Positions 19,879-32,692 of a stretch of 64,000 nucleotides of DNA are shown piece after piece. The notes beneath the pieces are model-generated. The model saw only the letters and a program-made list of their open reading frames with translations, made no database searches and was not told the origin of the DNA. This DNA comes from Deroplatys truncata (taxonomy: Eukaryota; Arthropoda; Insecta; Mantodea; Mantidae). The stretch lies in the NCBI GenBank assembly GCA_030765065.1, contig CM060990.1, forward strand, positions 10,973,501-11,037,500. The letters run 5' to 3'. Both the position numbers and the translations under genes were made by a program. Numbering within the stretch: the stretch's first letter is position 1; every line of letters starts with the position of its first letter.

Positions 19879-22146
19879 CTTTTGTCCAGTGCTTTCACCT
19901 ACTGTTTGATTGTTTCACATGCAGTGGAGGAAGCAGTAGTCTTTTCTTGGATCAACTAAAGTGGCAGGAATTATAATTTTTATCTTAGGCATTCCCTTAT
20001 TGCCCAGTTTTCAACTCTAATTCTACTGCCCCATTTGCATAAAGAATGGGTATTTTGTGTATCCTTTTTGTTGCCCTAGTAATATGTTGCAAACCTTTGG
20101 ATCTCTATGCTATAGGCACTGATGTTGGTAATCTGGTATATGGCAACTGGTATTGAGAGAGATTCACTTCCGTTGTGCAATAACACTGCTTTTAGATTTC
20201 TTTATGAAACATTAGTAAATAAATGCCAGTCAACAGCATTGAGTGCTAGTTATTCCAGTTACTCAATTAAACGAACTTTGACACAACAGTAAACAACCTG
20301 CTCTTCTATCTTAAAGAACTTGATAAATTCTTTGTCTCTATACCTGTGCATTAGAATCTTCTTTTGACCCACAGGAAGTTGAACTGTCAGTGTCCTCTAG
20401 TTGCGGTAGTGGAATAGCAAGTGTGATATTTGTTCAAGGTGGCACAGACCTTGTAGGTGATTCAAACCCATCTGAATATTTAATATTGTATTTGTTTTAT
20501 TACACAAATAGAAGTTCTATTACACATATAGAAGTAACTGTCTTTCTTTCTTTTGTTTGTTTGTTTTGTTTATGTTTTTTTTGTTAATGACAAAAATTTC
20601 AAATTTTAATTGATTTCTGTTTTCCATAGCACCACTGTCATAGTCCTTCAGCACAAGTTTTATGTATAGTATGTGGAGACCAGTTTTTATTTTAATCTCC
20701 TGGCTTAACTTTAAAATATACAAGATACAGTTTCTTAAGAAATGACATAATATTATTTTTCTATCTTCTTAAGAAGCAAGAACTGTATTATGTAACAAAT
20801 GATATTTGTATGGTTCATACATTTCCTCTTATAAGAGGGAGAAGCCACTGTAACTGTGGATCAACCACTATGAACCCAGCACAAACAAAAACTAAACACT
20901 AGCACTGATTTTATTTTTAGCCAACACTGCCATACTGACCACCACAAGTAATTAAGACCAATGAGGTTCTGAGTTACTATGTTATGACACCCATCTAAGG
21001 GCGAGTGTTTTGTCAACAAACATAACATACCTGATCTGGCACTGTTTCACTAAGAAGCAGTTGTAAGCTCTATTGCATATATGAATAAACACAAGTTCCC
21101 TCATCCTGAAGTTTTCTATAAATAAATAATCACATAGGAGGATAAGGAGTAGATGGATAGGGAAGCAGAGAAAGAGCAGTTTGTTTTGTAAATGTAAATA
21201 ATTGGAAGGGGTATAGCTTAACGAGTGATTTTACATGGTGAACTGAATGAGACACAGTAGCAACATTTTTTCTTGAAACACTAGATTCTACATAAACATT
21301 TGTTGTGTCAGAAGTTCAACACATCTTTATGATGTAATGCCATTGAATATGAAAATACACTTAACCTATTAATTGGTTTAAAATAAACTGGTTGGTTTAA
21401 AACTCTCCCCATACAGTCGATGACCTCTAGGGAAACCTTGATCCACCAAGCGATGTATAGATCCCATTTATTAACTAGAGGTACCCACAGGGCAGAGTCT
21501 GTTACCTCTGATGAGGGGGATTAAAATATACTGAAAAGATTTTTTCTAAACAACCACACAAAAGCTGTGCTGCCTCACCTCGTGTAATACATTTCTGACC
21601 TTCCTCAAGCTGGTCAACCATAGGGCAGTTGAACTGATAAGTGCACTGCATAAACAAGATGTAGTGAGGTGACAATGAATGATGGAGAGCCCTGTGAAGA
21701 AGCCAACAATGGAAGTGTTTACAAATCAGGATAAGTTAAAAACAATTTTAAATTACTAGGATGTAGGATACAGCACTAGAAATGTAATTCAAATCTTATT
21801 GAGCTAAATCTAGAAACAACAGCTTTCCATTGTTGAGTGGCTATTGTTCAATTAAGCAGTTAATACAAGGAAATGGCTTGTACCAAGAGAGGGATCCCAA
21901 AATGGACCAAAAATCCTCTTTAAGTAGGAAAATGTATTCTGCATTCATTGAAATAACAGCTGGAAAGCAATGACAAAAAAAGAAGTTGAAATTGTTAAGA
22001 GTTTTCCACTTAGTTCTGTTATAATTTTATAAATTTGTTGTCAACCACTCTTTATGTATACTTACAACTCAGGTCTTAGTGAAAGAAATTTTGAACCTTA
22101 AAGAGAGTTTGTCCACAGGTAATATGTCACAACATGTGCCTGATAT
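19879..22146. other. Intron sequence, nothing firm
   Basis: Several short frames occur without known motifs. No terminal repeats were detected by eye. Confidence 0.45.
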
Positions 22147-22159
22147 GATGATGATGATG

Positions 22160-22227
<68 letters not shown>

Positions 22228-22228
22228 T
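22147..22228. repeat. (GAT)n(AAT)n microsatellite at the LINE 3' end
   Basis: GATGATGAT passes into about 22 AAT units. It abuts the 3' end of the minus-strand LINE, so it is probably the element's microsatellite-type tail. Confidence 0.85.
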
Positions 22229-22907
22229 TATTGCTTGTATACTTGACTACACAAGTTTTAAGCATTGTCACATATATAACACTACCAAAACATAATATAC
22301 ATTTTTTAATTGTACATTAAAGTAAAAAATTAATCACATACAGTTGTCAATTTACAATTACGTAGTAAGCCAATCACAAAACAATATACAAAGTTTATGT
22401 ATTTTTAATATTTGCAACATTTGATAAGCAGTATATTTCAATAAGACATAATTACACCTCTACACACACATACACACAGCATCATCTTTCATCATTTTAT
22501 AATCATAATTCGTCCAGTCTATACAAACGTCTATTTACAAGATATTGTTTTCATTTTGTTTTAAACAGATTACCCTTTGTAGATTTCAGTTCTCTGGGAA
22601 GCTTGTTGTATAGAGTTGCTCCTATATTTAAAGGATATTTATCAACAAATTTCCTAATGTGAGCATACCTATATACATCATTTTGACTTCTAGTATTATG
22701 TTCATGTACCTCACAATGTCTAGTAAGACATTGGAGTTCTGTAATAGAATGATTACTTTATAAACATACAGCAACATTACAGTAGGTGCTTTATTTTTTA
22801 TAAACAATTCTTTGCTTGGATGTGCCGTGCTAACATTTGATGTGATTTTCAAGCATTCCTTTTGTAATACAAGTTGTCTATTTATATGTACATTAGCAGC
22901 ACCCCCC

Positions 22908-23927
22908 TCAGAGTTCTATACCGTATAATAAATGTGGATATATAATTCCATAATAGATGGTATTTAAAATTTTTAGGTTTTTAAATCTTGAGAAACATCT
23001 TAATAGGAATATACCCTTACTTACTTTACTACATACCCTATCGATGTGTTCATTCCAAGTTAAATGTTTATCAAAGACTATTCCCAGAAACAATATTTGT
23101 TCACTTTCTTGAATAACTATATTTCTGCAACAAATTGATTTCCAGTATGTCTATGGAATACAGTAAAATTAACTAGTTTTGTCTTGCTTATGTTGCATCT
23201 TAATTTATTAGTATTAAAGTAATTTATTAACTGAAACGAGACAGTATTAATTTGTTCAGCAAGACCTTGTGTGGATGTATCCCAGCACAATACTGCTGAT
23301 TCATCAGCATATGATAACAATTTCGAGTTTGTACTAGAAAGGTTGTCATTTATATATAATGTAAATAGCAATAGACCCAATACTGAGCCTTGCAGAACTC
23401 CACATTGTACTATTCCTTCTTTTGGTTTGTGTGTTTCTTTATAACATCCATTATAAAAAGGGATTTCTGTCCTTTGCATCCGATTACTTAGATATGATGA
23501 AATAAATTTTTCTTCTTGCCTCCTTATTCCATAGCTATTTAGTTTTTGAAGTAATATTTTATGGTCAACACAATCAAACACTTTTGTTAAGTCTAGGAAT
23601 ACATCCGCCATCTTATTCTCGCTCTCAAGTTTGGCTATACTTTCCCCAAGAAATTCGAGGTGGCCGTTATAGTAGAACAGTTCTATTAAACCCATGTTGT
23701 ATATTCCTAACTATATTATTTGCTGATAAAAATTCATCCATTCTGACAAGTATAGCTTTCTCTAAAAGGTTTGCTGGTGATGAACTTAGTGTAATAGGCC
23801 GATAATTTTTTATTTGAGTTTTGTCGCCTTTTTTAAAAACTGGACGTACTATACTAATTTTTAGGCATGAAGGAAATTTGCCACATGCCAAAGAATAATC
23901 TATCAAGTGTACAAGGGGCGTAATCAA
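22908..23927 (-). pseudogene. Reverse transcriptase domain of the CR1-like LINE
   Basis: Minus-strand frames in order are: 23927-23667 with VRPVFKKGDKTQIKNYRPI (fingers), 23695-23117 with LTKVFDCVDHKILL (usual form DL.KAFD.V.H), VQCGVLQGSVLGLLLF (GVPQGS.LGP..F) and LSYADESAVL, then 23093-22908 with FLGIVFDKHLTWNEHI (thumb). The catalytic box reads YADE rather than YADD, and the GVPQGS motif has Leu for Pro. The first two pieces overlap in different frames near 23680, showing a frameshift. Confidence 0.9.
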
Positions 23928-24809
23928 CTCATATATACATTGCTTTGAACATTTTGGTGTTATATCAACCCAGCCACTAGATTGTTCTCAAAGCTGTTAA
24001 CTATATTCAATATTTCCCTTTCATCTGTAGGATACATAAACATTGTATTAGTGACTTGTACACTATCTTTCTCTTGAATTACTTGATTTACATTACCTTT
24101 TTTTATAAGTGGTGGACTTAATAAGTTCATTAAATATATTGCATATGATATCTGGATTTGGTTTCCACTTTACTCTGATTATTAATTACAATGTTTACAT
24201 TTTTTCCACTCTGTTTTTGCATCGTTTATAATATCCCAGGCACTTTTAATTATATTTAATTTTTCTTTATATTCAGTACCCCTAATATTCACAAGTAAAT
24301 TTTGAAAATCATTTTTAGAGCTTTTAATTTATCTTTGTAGTTTTTCCAGCCTGTTGATTTATAGAACTCATAAGCATCCTTCATTTTATTTTTGATATTT
24401 ATTCCTTCCATATTTAGTTTGATTTTGCTTAAGTTGTAGACTTTTTCTTTCTCATAACATATGGTCATGTATTATTAAAATGATAATTATAAACTTTATA
24501 AAAATTTTTCCATTTTCTGTTTACACCTTCCACAGAATACATTGCCTTCCAGGTTTCTTGTTTGAGCGATTGTTTAAGTGCTTTGATGTTATCATCATTC
24601 ATACAGTGGTACTTAATGTTAATACTACCTTTAGTAGTCTTTAGTGCGATTTTATTAATTTGTATCATTTGAGCATAATGATCTGATTGTTGGCTATCAA
24701 TAACATTTATGTATATTTCCTGAGTATCATAATTTGTAGCAATATAATCAATGTTTGTTGCAGAGTTTTTTGTTACCCTTGTGGGTGCTACTACACTAGC
24801 ACTAATATT

Positions 24810-25370
24810 CTACGAATTAAAAATATCCCTTACTTTCTTACATTCTGTATTCCTATCATCCCTATTAATATTTAAATCACCTGCTACTACTATATAAGCG
24901 TTATGCTTACTAATTTCATGCAGATTAATTTCTAGTTGGTCCAGAAAATGATCAATAGATTCCGAGGGGGAGCGATAAACTCCCAATATAACTACAGTGC
25001 TGTTAACTGTTGTAATTTTTATTGTTGTAATTTCTATTATTTTCTCTAAACTTACAGTTTTTATTGATTCTATGCTACTTATATCAACTGACAGATGTAC
25101 ATATATAGCCACACCACCACCTTTTGATTTAGCTCTACAGTAGCTGCTTACCATACTACAATTATTTATTTTATACAAATTAACTTGATCAGCTTTCATA
25201 CCATGTTCAGACACTACCACTACTTCAGGATTTGTTTCATTCAGAAATTCACTAAAAGATTCTACTTTGTTTGATAAATATTGTATGTTTTGATGCAGGA
25301 TTGCAATATTATTTGAATGCATTTTCCTAAGTATCCCATAACTCCATATCACATTACTCAATTTAACCAT
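24810..25370 (-). pseudogene. APE-type endonuclease domain of the CR1-like LINE
   Basis: The 186-codon minus-strand frame has the order expected for LINE endonucleases: NIAILHQNIQYLSNK (N-terminal catalytic Asn region), VVVVSEHG (normally with a catalytic Glu near this point), KGGGVAIYVH, VILGVYRSPS (the YRSP block) and VVAGDLNIN (GD.N active-site box). The C-terminal SDH portion is missing or frameshifted at about 24810-24475. Confidence 0.88.
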
Positions 25371-25459
25371 TTTATTGTCAATTTGCTGCTGAACTTTTTG
25401 ATCACCTCTCTCTAAAGTTCCTCATTTTTTGGCTTCAGATAATTTATTACCCTGTTCAA

Positions 25460-25810
25460 TAACTTACCAAATTTGACTGAACCTCTTCTGTTTAGGTGGA
25501 GACCATCTTTTCTAGATCTATGTCACTAATCCACGCATTCCCATCAACAAAACACAGTCATTTTCTTTGCACACCTCTTCAAGCATGTCATTCACAGCCC
25601 TTATTTGTCCTAAGTCCTGATTTCTGCACCACAGAATACCACTCACACAAATTTTAGCTCATGAAAATATTTTCTTCACTGTTTTTACCATATGAGGCAT
25701 TTGTTGCCTGATGTCTACTGGTGCACCTTCGGAGTGCAGGTCATTAATACCTACATGACGTACTATTGAATCACCCACTATTATGACAGACTTGTTCTCA
25801 TAGAGTTCCT
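25460..25810 (-). pseudogene. SGNH/GDSL esterase domain of the CR1-like LINE ORF1
   Basis: The minus-strand peptide VIIVGDSIVRHVG contains the catalytic-Ser GDS block of SGNH hydrolases. About 230 nt later comes DGLHLNRRG, the Asp-x-x-His block (DGLH) carrying the other catalytic residues. The frame between is broken by a stop near 25660 and a frameshift near 25530. Such esterases are known in ORF1 proteins of CR1-clade LINEs. Confidence 0.82.
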
Positions 25811-25860
25811 CTACCACATTATTCACTTCTTGCTCACCAACTTTTTCTTCATGACGATCG

Positions 25861-27811
25861 TTCCTTTTGGAGGTGATGGTGATATGTCAGTTTTTATATA
25901 TTTTACAAAACTTATCATCCTTTTAAAAACAAACTTATGTGACAAGAAGAAAATGGGAGTATCAAAAATGTGTGCATCTTCAAGAACAATCTACCAAAAC
26001 CTTCATTTTGTGTATTCATGTTTTTCTTTTTCACAACAGTGATATGAAACAAACAGTAACTTGAAATTTAACAGTATTCTTATGTGGTTTGTGGGTTAGT
26101 ACTGTGTAGTAAGAGACAATGATGGAAATATGGCCCTGACCAATGTGCTCGTTGGATTTGTCTGGCAGAAGGCCAGGTTGTTGTTCATGGCCTACCACAA
26201 AAACTCGCTGAACTTTCGCTAGTCACCAGTCTGGTACACCATTGTCAAATATTACATTGCAAATCACTAAATTTTGGATAAATTCTTGGAGATAGACCAA
26301 AGGTTGTTTGTATTTTTTGTTCCATTCAATGAGTTCCCTTAGCAATTTAAAGGAGGATGTCTACACCCCTTCTACACTGTATATAATGGTATAATTTACT
26401 CAATATCAAATTTCCTAGAAACACCACATGATATGAGAAAACTGTTGCCATTTTCAAAATCTGCACATTGTTTTGCATATAACTCACTAATTTTTGTTAA
26501 AACTAGCATGAGAAATTACCACAGGACAGCATTAATAAGTTATAAGTGTTTTTAGTGATTGTTAGTAAAACCAATCCAGCAAGGTTTATTCCTGGAGCAC
26601 TAGAAAGTCTTAAATATCACTATGATTGTTCTGGATTTATTTAAGGTGTAATAACAATAAGAAATATTTCATAAAATATCACATAGGCAACATTTCTAAT
26701 TATTATCTGATTCAAACAAATATCCAATTGCTTCACTAAACCCATTACTTATATAGAAGGTGTTTCCTAAACATTTATTGTGTGCTATAAGCTACTGTAT
26801 TATTGCCTCCTGGACCAATATTCTGGATCCTTTCTTCTGGGTTAACAATGACTGTGGTAGATAAGACAACATCTATGTGAAACATGTCATATGTAAGTAA
26901 TAGTTTTAGTGAAATAATTATTCATTTATTTGATTTAAATGTTAACTTAATAGCATATCATTTTACTTCATTGTATTGTATTTCCAGTTCTGATTTGAAA
27001 CTATGTGAATGGTGTTTTAACATTTCTCTTGTTACAATGATCAAAAATTATATCATATCATACTTAATTCGCCATTTGAATCATGTACAAGATATAGGCT
27101 TTGTCACACTTATGAATTAAGAAAATTACAAATAAAGAAAGAGACTGTAAATATAAAATATTTGAACCCAAAACAATAACACTGTTAGAGTTAAATGAAA
27201 ATACAAAATAACAGTACGTAAATGTTTAGAAAGTACTATGAAATTACGAAGCACTGCTGTGGAAACTATGTATTTAAACTTTCTTCTACTGAATAATAAC
27301 AGTCTTCCATTAAAAGTGTTTTAGAGCCAGTTTGTACTTTTTTCTCACTATATACTTTATATGTTTTCTTGAAGTTTGTGATCTTTCCATAAATAAGCAA
27401 GAAAAGCAGCTAAAACTTGATTGTTCTTAGTGTATCTGAAGAGGAATTTTAATCACTCACAAGATTGCGAGTCCCTTTAGTTATGTACTGCTTTTTGTTT
27501 TATTAACATTTTCCTGATAAATTGCATTCCATGCTTCTCTTTAGAAGCAATAATTAAAATACTTTACAATTTCACTGTTTATTACTCTTACATATTTATG
27601 AATTGCTTTTGTATGACTGTTTTTTCAGATATGTTATACATATTTGTATTTAATAAGTACAGTAGCTGACAACAGTGGTCCGATAGGGCTGTATCAAAAG
27701 CCTTACTTTATATTCCCATAAATAAGGACTTAGTATTACTTGATCAATTGCACATTTAGCCCATTTGCTATCTATATGTACATGAAAATAATAGGAAATG
27801 GAATGTTACAG
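25861..27811. other. Intron sequence before exon 2, nothing recognised
   Basis: This is AT-rich. The part next to 25860 may include the remaining LINE 5' end. The acceptor for the next exon is GAATGTTACAG at 27801-27811. Confidence 0.5.
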
Positions 27812-28111
27812 TTCCTGGTGCTCCAGATGGCATTAAAGTATTGCTGCAAACTTCAGACACAGCCCTTCTTACATGGCTACCACCTGCAAATCCTAATGGA
27901 GTGATTGTTAAGTACAATGTATATGTTCGTGTAATGGAAGATAGTCTTCAACTAGATACACGCACCATTCCCCATTACTCAACATCTCAGTTACAATATC
28001 AGCTGCCTGGACTTAAACGACGCCAGACATATGAATTCTGGGTCACTGCATCTACTCGGGTTGGCGAGGGAACTAGTACACCTGTTGCAAGGCTGAATCC
28101 ATCTCCCAAAG
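27812..28111 (+). CDS. Dscam-like: Dscam-like exon 2 in window: complete FN3 domain (FN3-4)
   Basis: This exon of 300 nt (100 codons) is phase 1 at both ends: acceptor TTACAG|TTCCTGG, donor AAAG|GTATCA. Joined to the previous exon the split codon gives Val, so the reading crosses as EDVPGAP, the standard start of an FN3 domain. Inside are ALLTWLPPANPNGVIVKY (core Trp, proline-rich loop, NG turn), YQLPGLKRRQTYEFWVTAST (tyrosine corner) and VGEGTSTPV (G-E-G turn). The exon encodes exactly one domain, as expected for the fourth FN3, immediately before the Ig domain of the next exon. It probably helps form the membrane-proximal stalk of the adhesion receptor. Confidence 0.93.
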
Positions 28112-28372
28112 GTATCATTATCACCAAGGTTTGAATATTAGCAGTATATGTTCCAAATTTGAAGAACTGGTTAACATAAGTTTATAAGAAATACCATAGT
28201 AGTTCAGAATAACCTCATTAGGTATTCCTGATTAAAAGCAAAAACAAAGAAGGTGATACAAATTGTATTACTTTCAAATTCTGTATCACTGAATTTAAAT
28301 TTTATTAACAATTGTTATGAATATATGCCTTTTCTAGGAATTCTAACCAATAATTATATTTTGTGGACCAAG

Positions 28373-28657
28373 TGCCTGCAGGTATTGCATCATTTGGAGG
28401 ACTACGTAGAGTAGCATGGAGAAGTGATGTTCGACTGGAGTGCAGAGCAGTAGGAATTCCTGAGCCACAGAGACAATGGCTTGTTAGAGACACCCCTTTG
28501 AGTCGTCAGCAGCCAAGTCATCAGACACGATTGTCAGTAGCTAATGATGGAGCACTTTTGCTAAGTGCAGCACAACGTAGTGACCAGGGTGACTACACCT
28601 GCGTTGTATCAAATGAACATGGCAGAGATCTCATTACGTACCATCTGCTAGTGCAAG
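28373..28657 (+). CDS. Dscam-like: Dscam-like exon 3 in window: Ig domain 10
   Basis: This exon of 285 nt (95 codons) is phase 1 at both ends. The acceptor GGACCAAG|TGCCTGC has a weak pyrimidine tract, and the donor is GCAAG|GTAACC. It encodes one I-set Ig domain with Cys in RLECRAVG, the core Trp in PQRQWLVRD, and DQGDYTCVVSN (D-x-G-x-Y-x-C). A lone Ig domain inserted between FN3-4 and FN3-5 is the signature of the Dscam family, which identifies the gene. The upstream intron is only 261 nt, by far the shortest seen, so exons 2 and 3 behave as a pair. Which Dscam paralogue this is cannot be settled from this part. Confidence 0.94.
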
Positions 28658-28921
28658 GTAACCTACAGCTTTCTTATATGCAAGATATGAATGCTATAGT
28701 TCCAGAAGTTGTACACTAGGAATGGGGCCCTCCCACAGGAAATTCCTTCAATTCTGGTATCCTGCAAATATTGTTTCCTACATTAATCATGGCATGCTCA
28801 CTAAACATAGTATTTGAGGCCAAAAAAGGTCTCTATTGCAGTTCCCTGAAGAAACATTATTTCTTTGAGAGGAATTTGTTGATCATACTGTCCACATTAA
28901 TACAGCTGCTTTCTTCACATT
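28658..28921. other. Intron sequence, nothing recognised
   Basis: The frame runs on past the donor for about 60 nt to a stop, without conserved residues. Confidence 0.5.
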
Positions 28922-29120
28922 CACACTGGGTAAGTTGGCTCTGTGGTAACATGCAAGGCTCACATTCAAAAGGTTCTGGGTTCAATTCCTGGGGCTGACC
29001 ACTCTGACCAGGGGTTTTTCATGGTTTCCCGTGGGGTTGGTAAGGTGAATAGGGGTGGTTTCTCTTCTTCCACAAATTTCCTTTCACTAATTTCCTATTA
29101 TTTTGCTTCCCCTTTCATGT
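28922..29120 (+). mobile_element. tRNA-derived SINE related to family 2, plus strand
   Basis: The head includes TAAGTTGGCTCTGTGGTAAC and a B box in TTCTGGGTTCAATTCCTGG. The body GGTTTTTCATGGTTTCCC parallels the minus-strand element at 2360-2692. The 3' limit is uncertain and may extend to about 29330. Confidence 0.65.
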
Positions 29121-29330
29121 TTCAGGTAGTCTTAGGGCTATGCAGTGTCAGTTGGCATCAGACAGATGGCACTGATGCTTGCTCGTTGGAGAGTTTGTCT
29201 CTGCTCTGTCAGATGGCAGTATTCTCTGAGCCACCTCAGGTAGGTCAAGTTCTCCTCAATTCCGCCAGAGGGAAACCTTCTCTGAGCAGCCAACTGGTGT
29301 GACTGGGTCATCAAACTTGGAATGGTTAGG

Positions 29331-30385
29331 GACCTCTGCGCATCTGTATCAGCTGACCTGCCTGCAGCCTATAGCCTCCTGCAGTTTCTTCACCTCATCC
29401 GTTCCTCCTGGGGGTGGTAAGCACAAAAGATCCATGTTGGGTCAAGGTGCAAGGTGTCCTCATCATTTCATGGTCACAGTCATAATCTTTACATTCTTGG
29501 AGAGAATAGCCAGTGACATTAATATCATACATGACCTAATACTATGTGAGTATGGAAATAGGGGCTTAAATTTACTAAACAGGTGCTTAATTCAAACACT
29601 TAAAACAAAGAAAGAAAAATGAAAACTTAACAATGAGAATTGTTTCTTCAAGGAACTAATCTACAAATAAGATCTGCTATATATTGGAAATTTAAAAACC
29701 AGAAGAAAATAAACCAAACTTCTGCATACAAAAATTACAGACTTAAAATGTTCATTTTCTACTTCTGGGTACATGATAATTCCAAGAAATTCTTAAAAGC
29801 TGAAATATAAATTTAGCACCAATTGACAAAAACAGCCTAAATAACAATGAAAATAAATACCAAAAACAATTTCAAAATGCAAGTTACCAGGCATTTACTG
29901 AATATACTGCAATGACTATAAAATAAGTTACACATGAAAAACAAAAAGAACTATTGGTATGAGGCTCAACTTCTAAGGATTATGAAACATAAGAAAATAG
30001 CAAAATCAGCACTCTTATATCTCTTCTGAACAATGGATCACAAAATACAAGAAGAGGTAAGACTAATAAAGGCAATCAAGAAGCCATTAGAGTTGACTAT
30101 GTGGAAAAATATGCTGCTAAAAACAAACAGGGCTCAACTATTACATTTTAGCTTCCTGCTTACAAAAGACCTTTTCTCCATATGCTTCCAGTGCACAGAA
30201 ATACAGTGTATACTGAAGTCAGGAACCACATTAGCTGATGGTAAAGGTAATATGGCTCCAAAACGTTTTTGAGGTAATTACTCAAACTCAGTAAGGTTTT
30301 CAAGTAAATGATCCACTTGGCTAATTATTGTAACAGTTAGTGCATTTCACTATGCTTTTCTTAAAAATTTATTCATTTATATTCT
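29331..30385. other. Intron sequence, nothing recognised
   Basis: A-rich on the + strand with short frames only. Confidence 0.45.
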
Positions 30386-30389
30386 TGTA

Positions 30390-30912
30390 TTTTGCAGCAG
30401 CTACTGCTGCACCCTTTTCCAAGGGCTGAATTACATAACTTCAACATGAGAAATATGCATAAATTATATTATCAGAGATACAGATTAGCTCTTAGCTCAA
30501 ACACTTGCTTTCACAATGGGATTAATATGATCAACAAACTAACTGATGCAGCTAAAAATGTTTCTGTCAATAGGCTAAAAGACTGTATTTATAATTGGCT
30601 GGTAACTAGACAATTTTATTCAATTGGTGAATTTATAAATAGCAGTGTAAATATAATGTAAGTGAATATCTGTAAATGTGTAAGTATGTAATATATAGTC
30701 AAGTTCTTTTGACAATGTCATTTCCAGATGTATATACTGCTCTCTGAAAACAACTTTTGTTTTTTATTGTGAATGAGCCCATGTAGGACTATGCAAAGTA
30801 CATTTCTTTGTTTTCCTTTGAATCCATAGTTCTCTCATTCTTTGGCTGTGCACTTTATTCTAAAGATATCTCCATTTTGGATATCTTCTAGTGTAATTTC
30901 TGCCAATTAGTC

Positions 30913-30986
<74 letters not shown>
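30390..30986 (+). mobile_element. 5'-truncated LINE: reverse-transcriptase C-terminus, 3' UTR and (AAT)n tail
   Basis: A frame ending at 30661 reads ELHNFNMRNMHKLYY...CFHNGINMINKL...LKDCIYNWLVTRQFYSIGEF. This fits the C-terminal tail typical of Jockey/CR1-group LINE proteins (TRN...GI..FN.LP...FK..L...L....FYS..EF). About 250 nt of UTR and an AAT microsatellite at about 30913-30986 follow, the usual end for such elements. The 5' truncation is just upstream. Motif-based, moderate certainty. Confidence 0.6.
30913..30986. repeat. (AAT)n microsatellite
   Basis: About 24 uninterrupted AAT units, probably the LINE tail. Confidence 0.95.
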
Positions 30987-30989
<3 letters not shown>

Positions 30990-31478
30990 TATGTGCTTAT
31001 TGTTATGGTGGTGGCGGTGGTGGTGCATGCAAGTTACATATGGGCCAATGGTGCGAGCACATCTCAACTCGCCTACCTAGCTGGTTGGGTTGTGACTAAT
31101 GACCAATCCCTTTAGAATAATAGTTGCGTAACAAATTCATTATGTACCACTTCTCTACAGTTTAGGTAATTACTGTCTCAGAAGATTGCTTCAGGGTGGT
31201 TCTAGTAACCTCCCTTTCTAGAACACTCTGCTTTGCATGCAGGTCTTATACAAGGGGCTGCTCTTACCCAGACAGGGCAGTTCAGAGTTAAGAATTTATG
31301 AAGTGAAAAGTGGACAGTGACAGTGCAGTTTAGTTGTGATTGGATTTCACAGATCAGTGGTATTGTGTTCTGAGAGTGTGCCAAAAGTGACTCAAGTGTA
31401 ACATTTATGCTACGCTGAATGTCTGAGTGATAAACAAAGTGTGTTTTGGGGTAACTGGTGTTCTCATTTCTTACATTA
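30987..31478. other. Intron sequence with GGTGGTGGCGG tract
   Basis: A short GGT-type run at about 31008-31024 is the only feature. Confidence 0.5.
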
Positions 31479-31791
31479 TTATATGCACATAGCCCAGTAA
31501 CATGAGGCCATAGTTTACACTGTCTCCTGCTGTACCCTATAATGTGCACAGAGCCTAGTAATAAGTGGTCATATTTCACAGTATTCCCAGTGTCACATAC
31601 TTTTACTTTCACGTTATTAGCTGTCAGTATAATTATTCAAGTTTCTCATAATGTCATAAATACATAAAAGAATGTAGTATTTGTAATAATCACAAATTCT
31701 CAAGTTTACATAATCATTTACTAATTATAAAGTTTACAAAACCCAGTAGTATATGGTCATATTTTGTATTCTCCCCCATTGCAGGGCCATG
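31479..31791. repeat. Minisatellite units resembling the exon 4 splice acceptor (units 1-3)
   Basis: Units of about 60 bp at 31479-31537, 31538-31597 and 31733-31791 share TGCACA.AGCC.AGTA, a TGGTCATATTT block and a TCTCC or TTCCC segment. Two still have an AG at the position matching the real acceptor (31580-31581 and 31783-31784). Unit 1 has AC instead. Confidence 0.75.
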
Positions 31792-32692
31792 TTTTATTGG
31801 TGAAAATGTTTTAAAGATGTTGCATTTCATTTTTAAATTTTCACATTTTTGTGTTAATAATATGAAAAAATTATGCTATAATTTTGCAAAATAAAAAGAA
31901 TAAATAAAAACAAGCATATGCATGGTTTTTATAATAACTGGCTTTGAAATTCATTTGAAGAAAAAATATTAACTTATCTTAGACAATACAAATATTGTAT
32001 TGCTCACAAAATTGAATTATTAATACCACCACTAGTTTATGTGAGTTTATCACAGATGCAGGTTTTTGAAAGAATATTAGGTAATATTTTATGGGAAATA
32101 TGAAATTAAATATTATTTAGCCTAGTTTTTTACTCTATTAAACCAAGTTGCAGCATACAACAAGTTACAATGTTTTCAGGCTATTGAAGGTCTCATCAGT
32201 AACTACTAAATTATAGTGCGAAAAGAATCTTTGAATGTCCACAGTTGATGTTAGTCATAAGGCTTGAATGGATATCTCACAAAATCTATAAAACATACCT
32301 TTAGCTATAAATGTCAACAGAGCATGCAGTATATTAGTTTGTTACTAACCTGATACAAATTTCAGACATAGTTGCAGAATTCAATATAACATAAAAGTAC
32401 ATAATATTAACAATTCCGACTCACCTTTAAATAAAACATAATATTATGTTCACCCTGAAATTCAGTAGTTGCTTAAACATAAACATAAGCTTTGTAATTG
32501 ATTTTTAAAATATGCCAATTTTCATGTTTATTGTACAAATAAAGAGTTTTGCAAGAAAGCAATGAATTCATGAAAATTTCTGAAAAAACTACAGTTTTAA
32601 ATTGCCCACATATGTTGTGAAACATAGATACTTCCAGTCAAGTTGTAAAATGTTTTTTGTGTTTATCATTAATAACAAAAACACAGCTCTGC
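31792..32692. other. Intron sequence between minisatellite units
   Basis: Very AT-rich, nothing recognised. Confidence 0.5.

Larger units (their letters stand above)
22229..25860 (-). mobile_element. CR1-like LINE, minus strand, degenerate but nearly full set of domains
   Basis: Reading 5' to 3' on the minus strand, the order is: SGNH/GDSL esterase remnant (about 25810-25460), apurinic-type endonuclease (25370-24810), reverse transcriptase (about 23927-22908), 3' UTR and AAT-repeat tail. An esterase domain ahead of endonuclease-RT is known from ORF1 of CR1-clade elements, which is the basis for the clade. Stops and frameshifts interrupt every domain, so the copy is inactive. It lies antisense in the Dscam intron. 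The 5' limit is uncertain. Confidence 0.85.

Noticed and set aside
22147-22228. AAT-rich tract as a CRISPR-like or regulatory array
   Set aside because: It is a plain trinucleotide microsatellite at a LINE 3' end.
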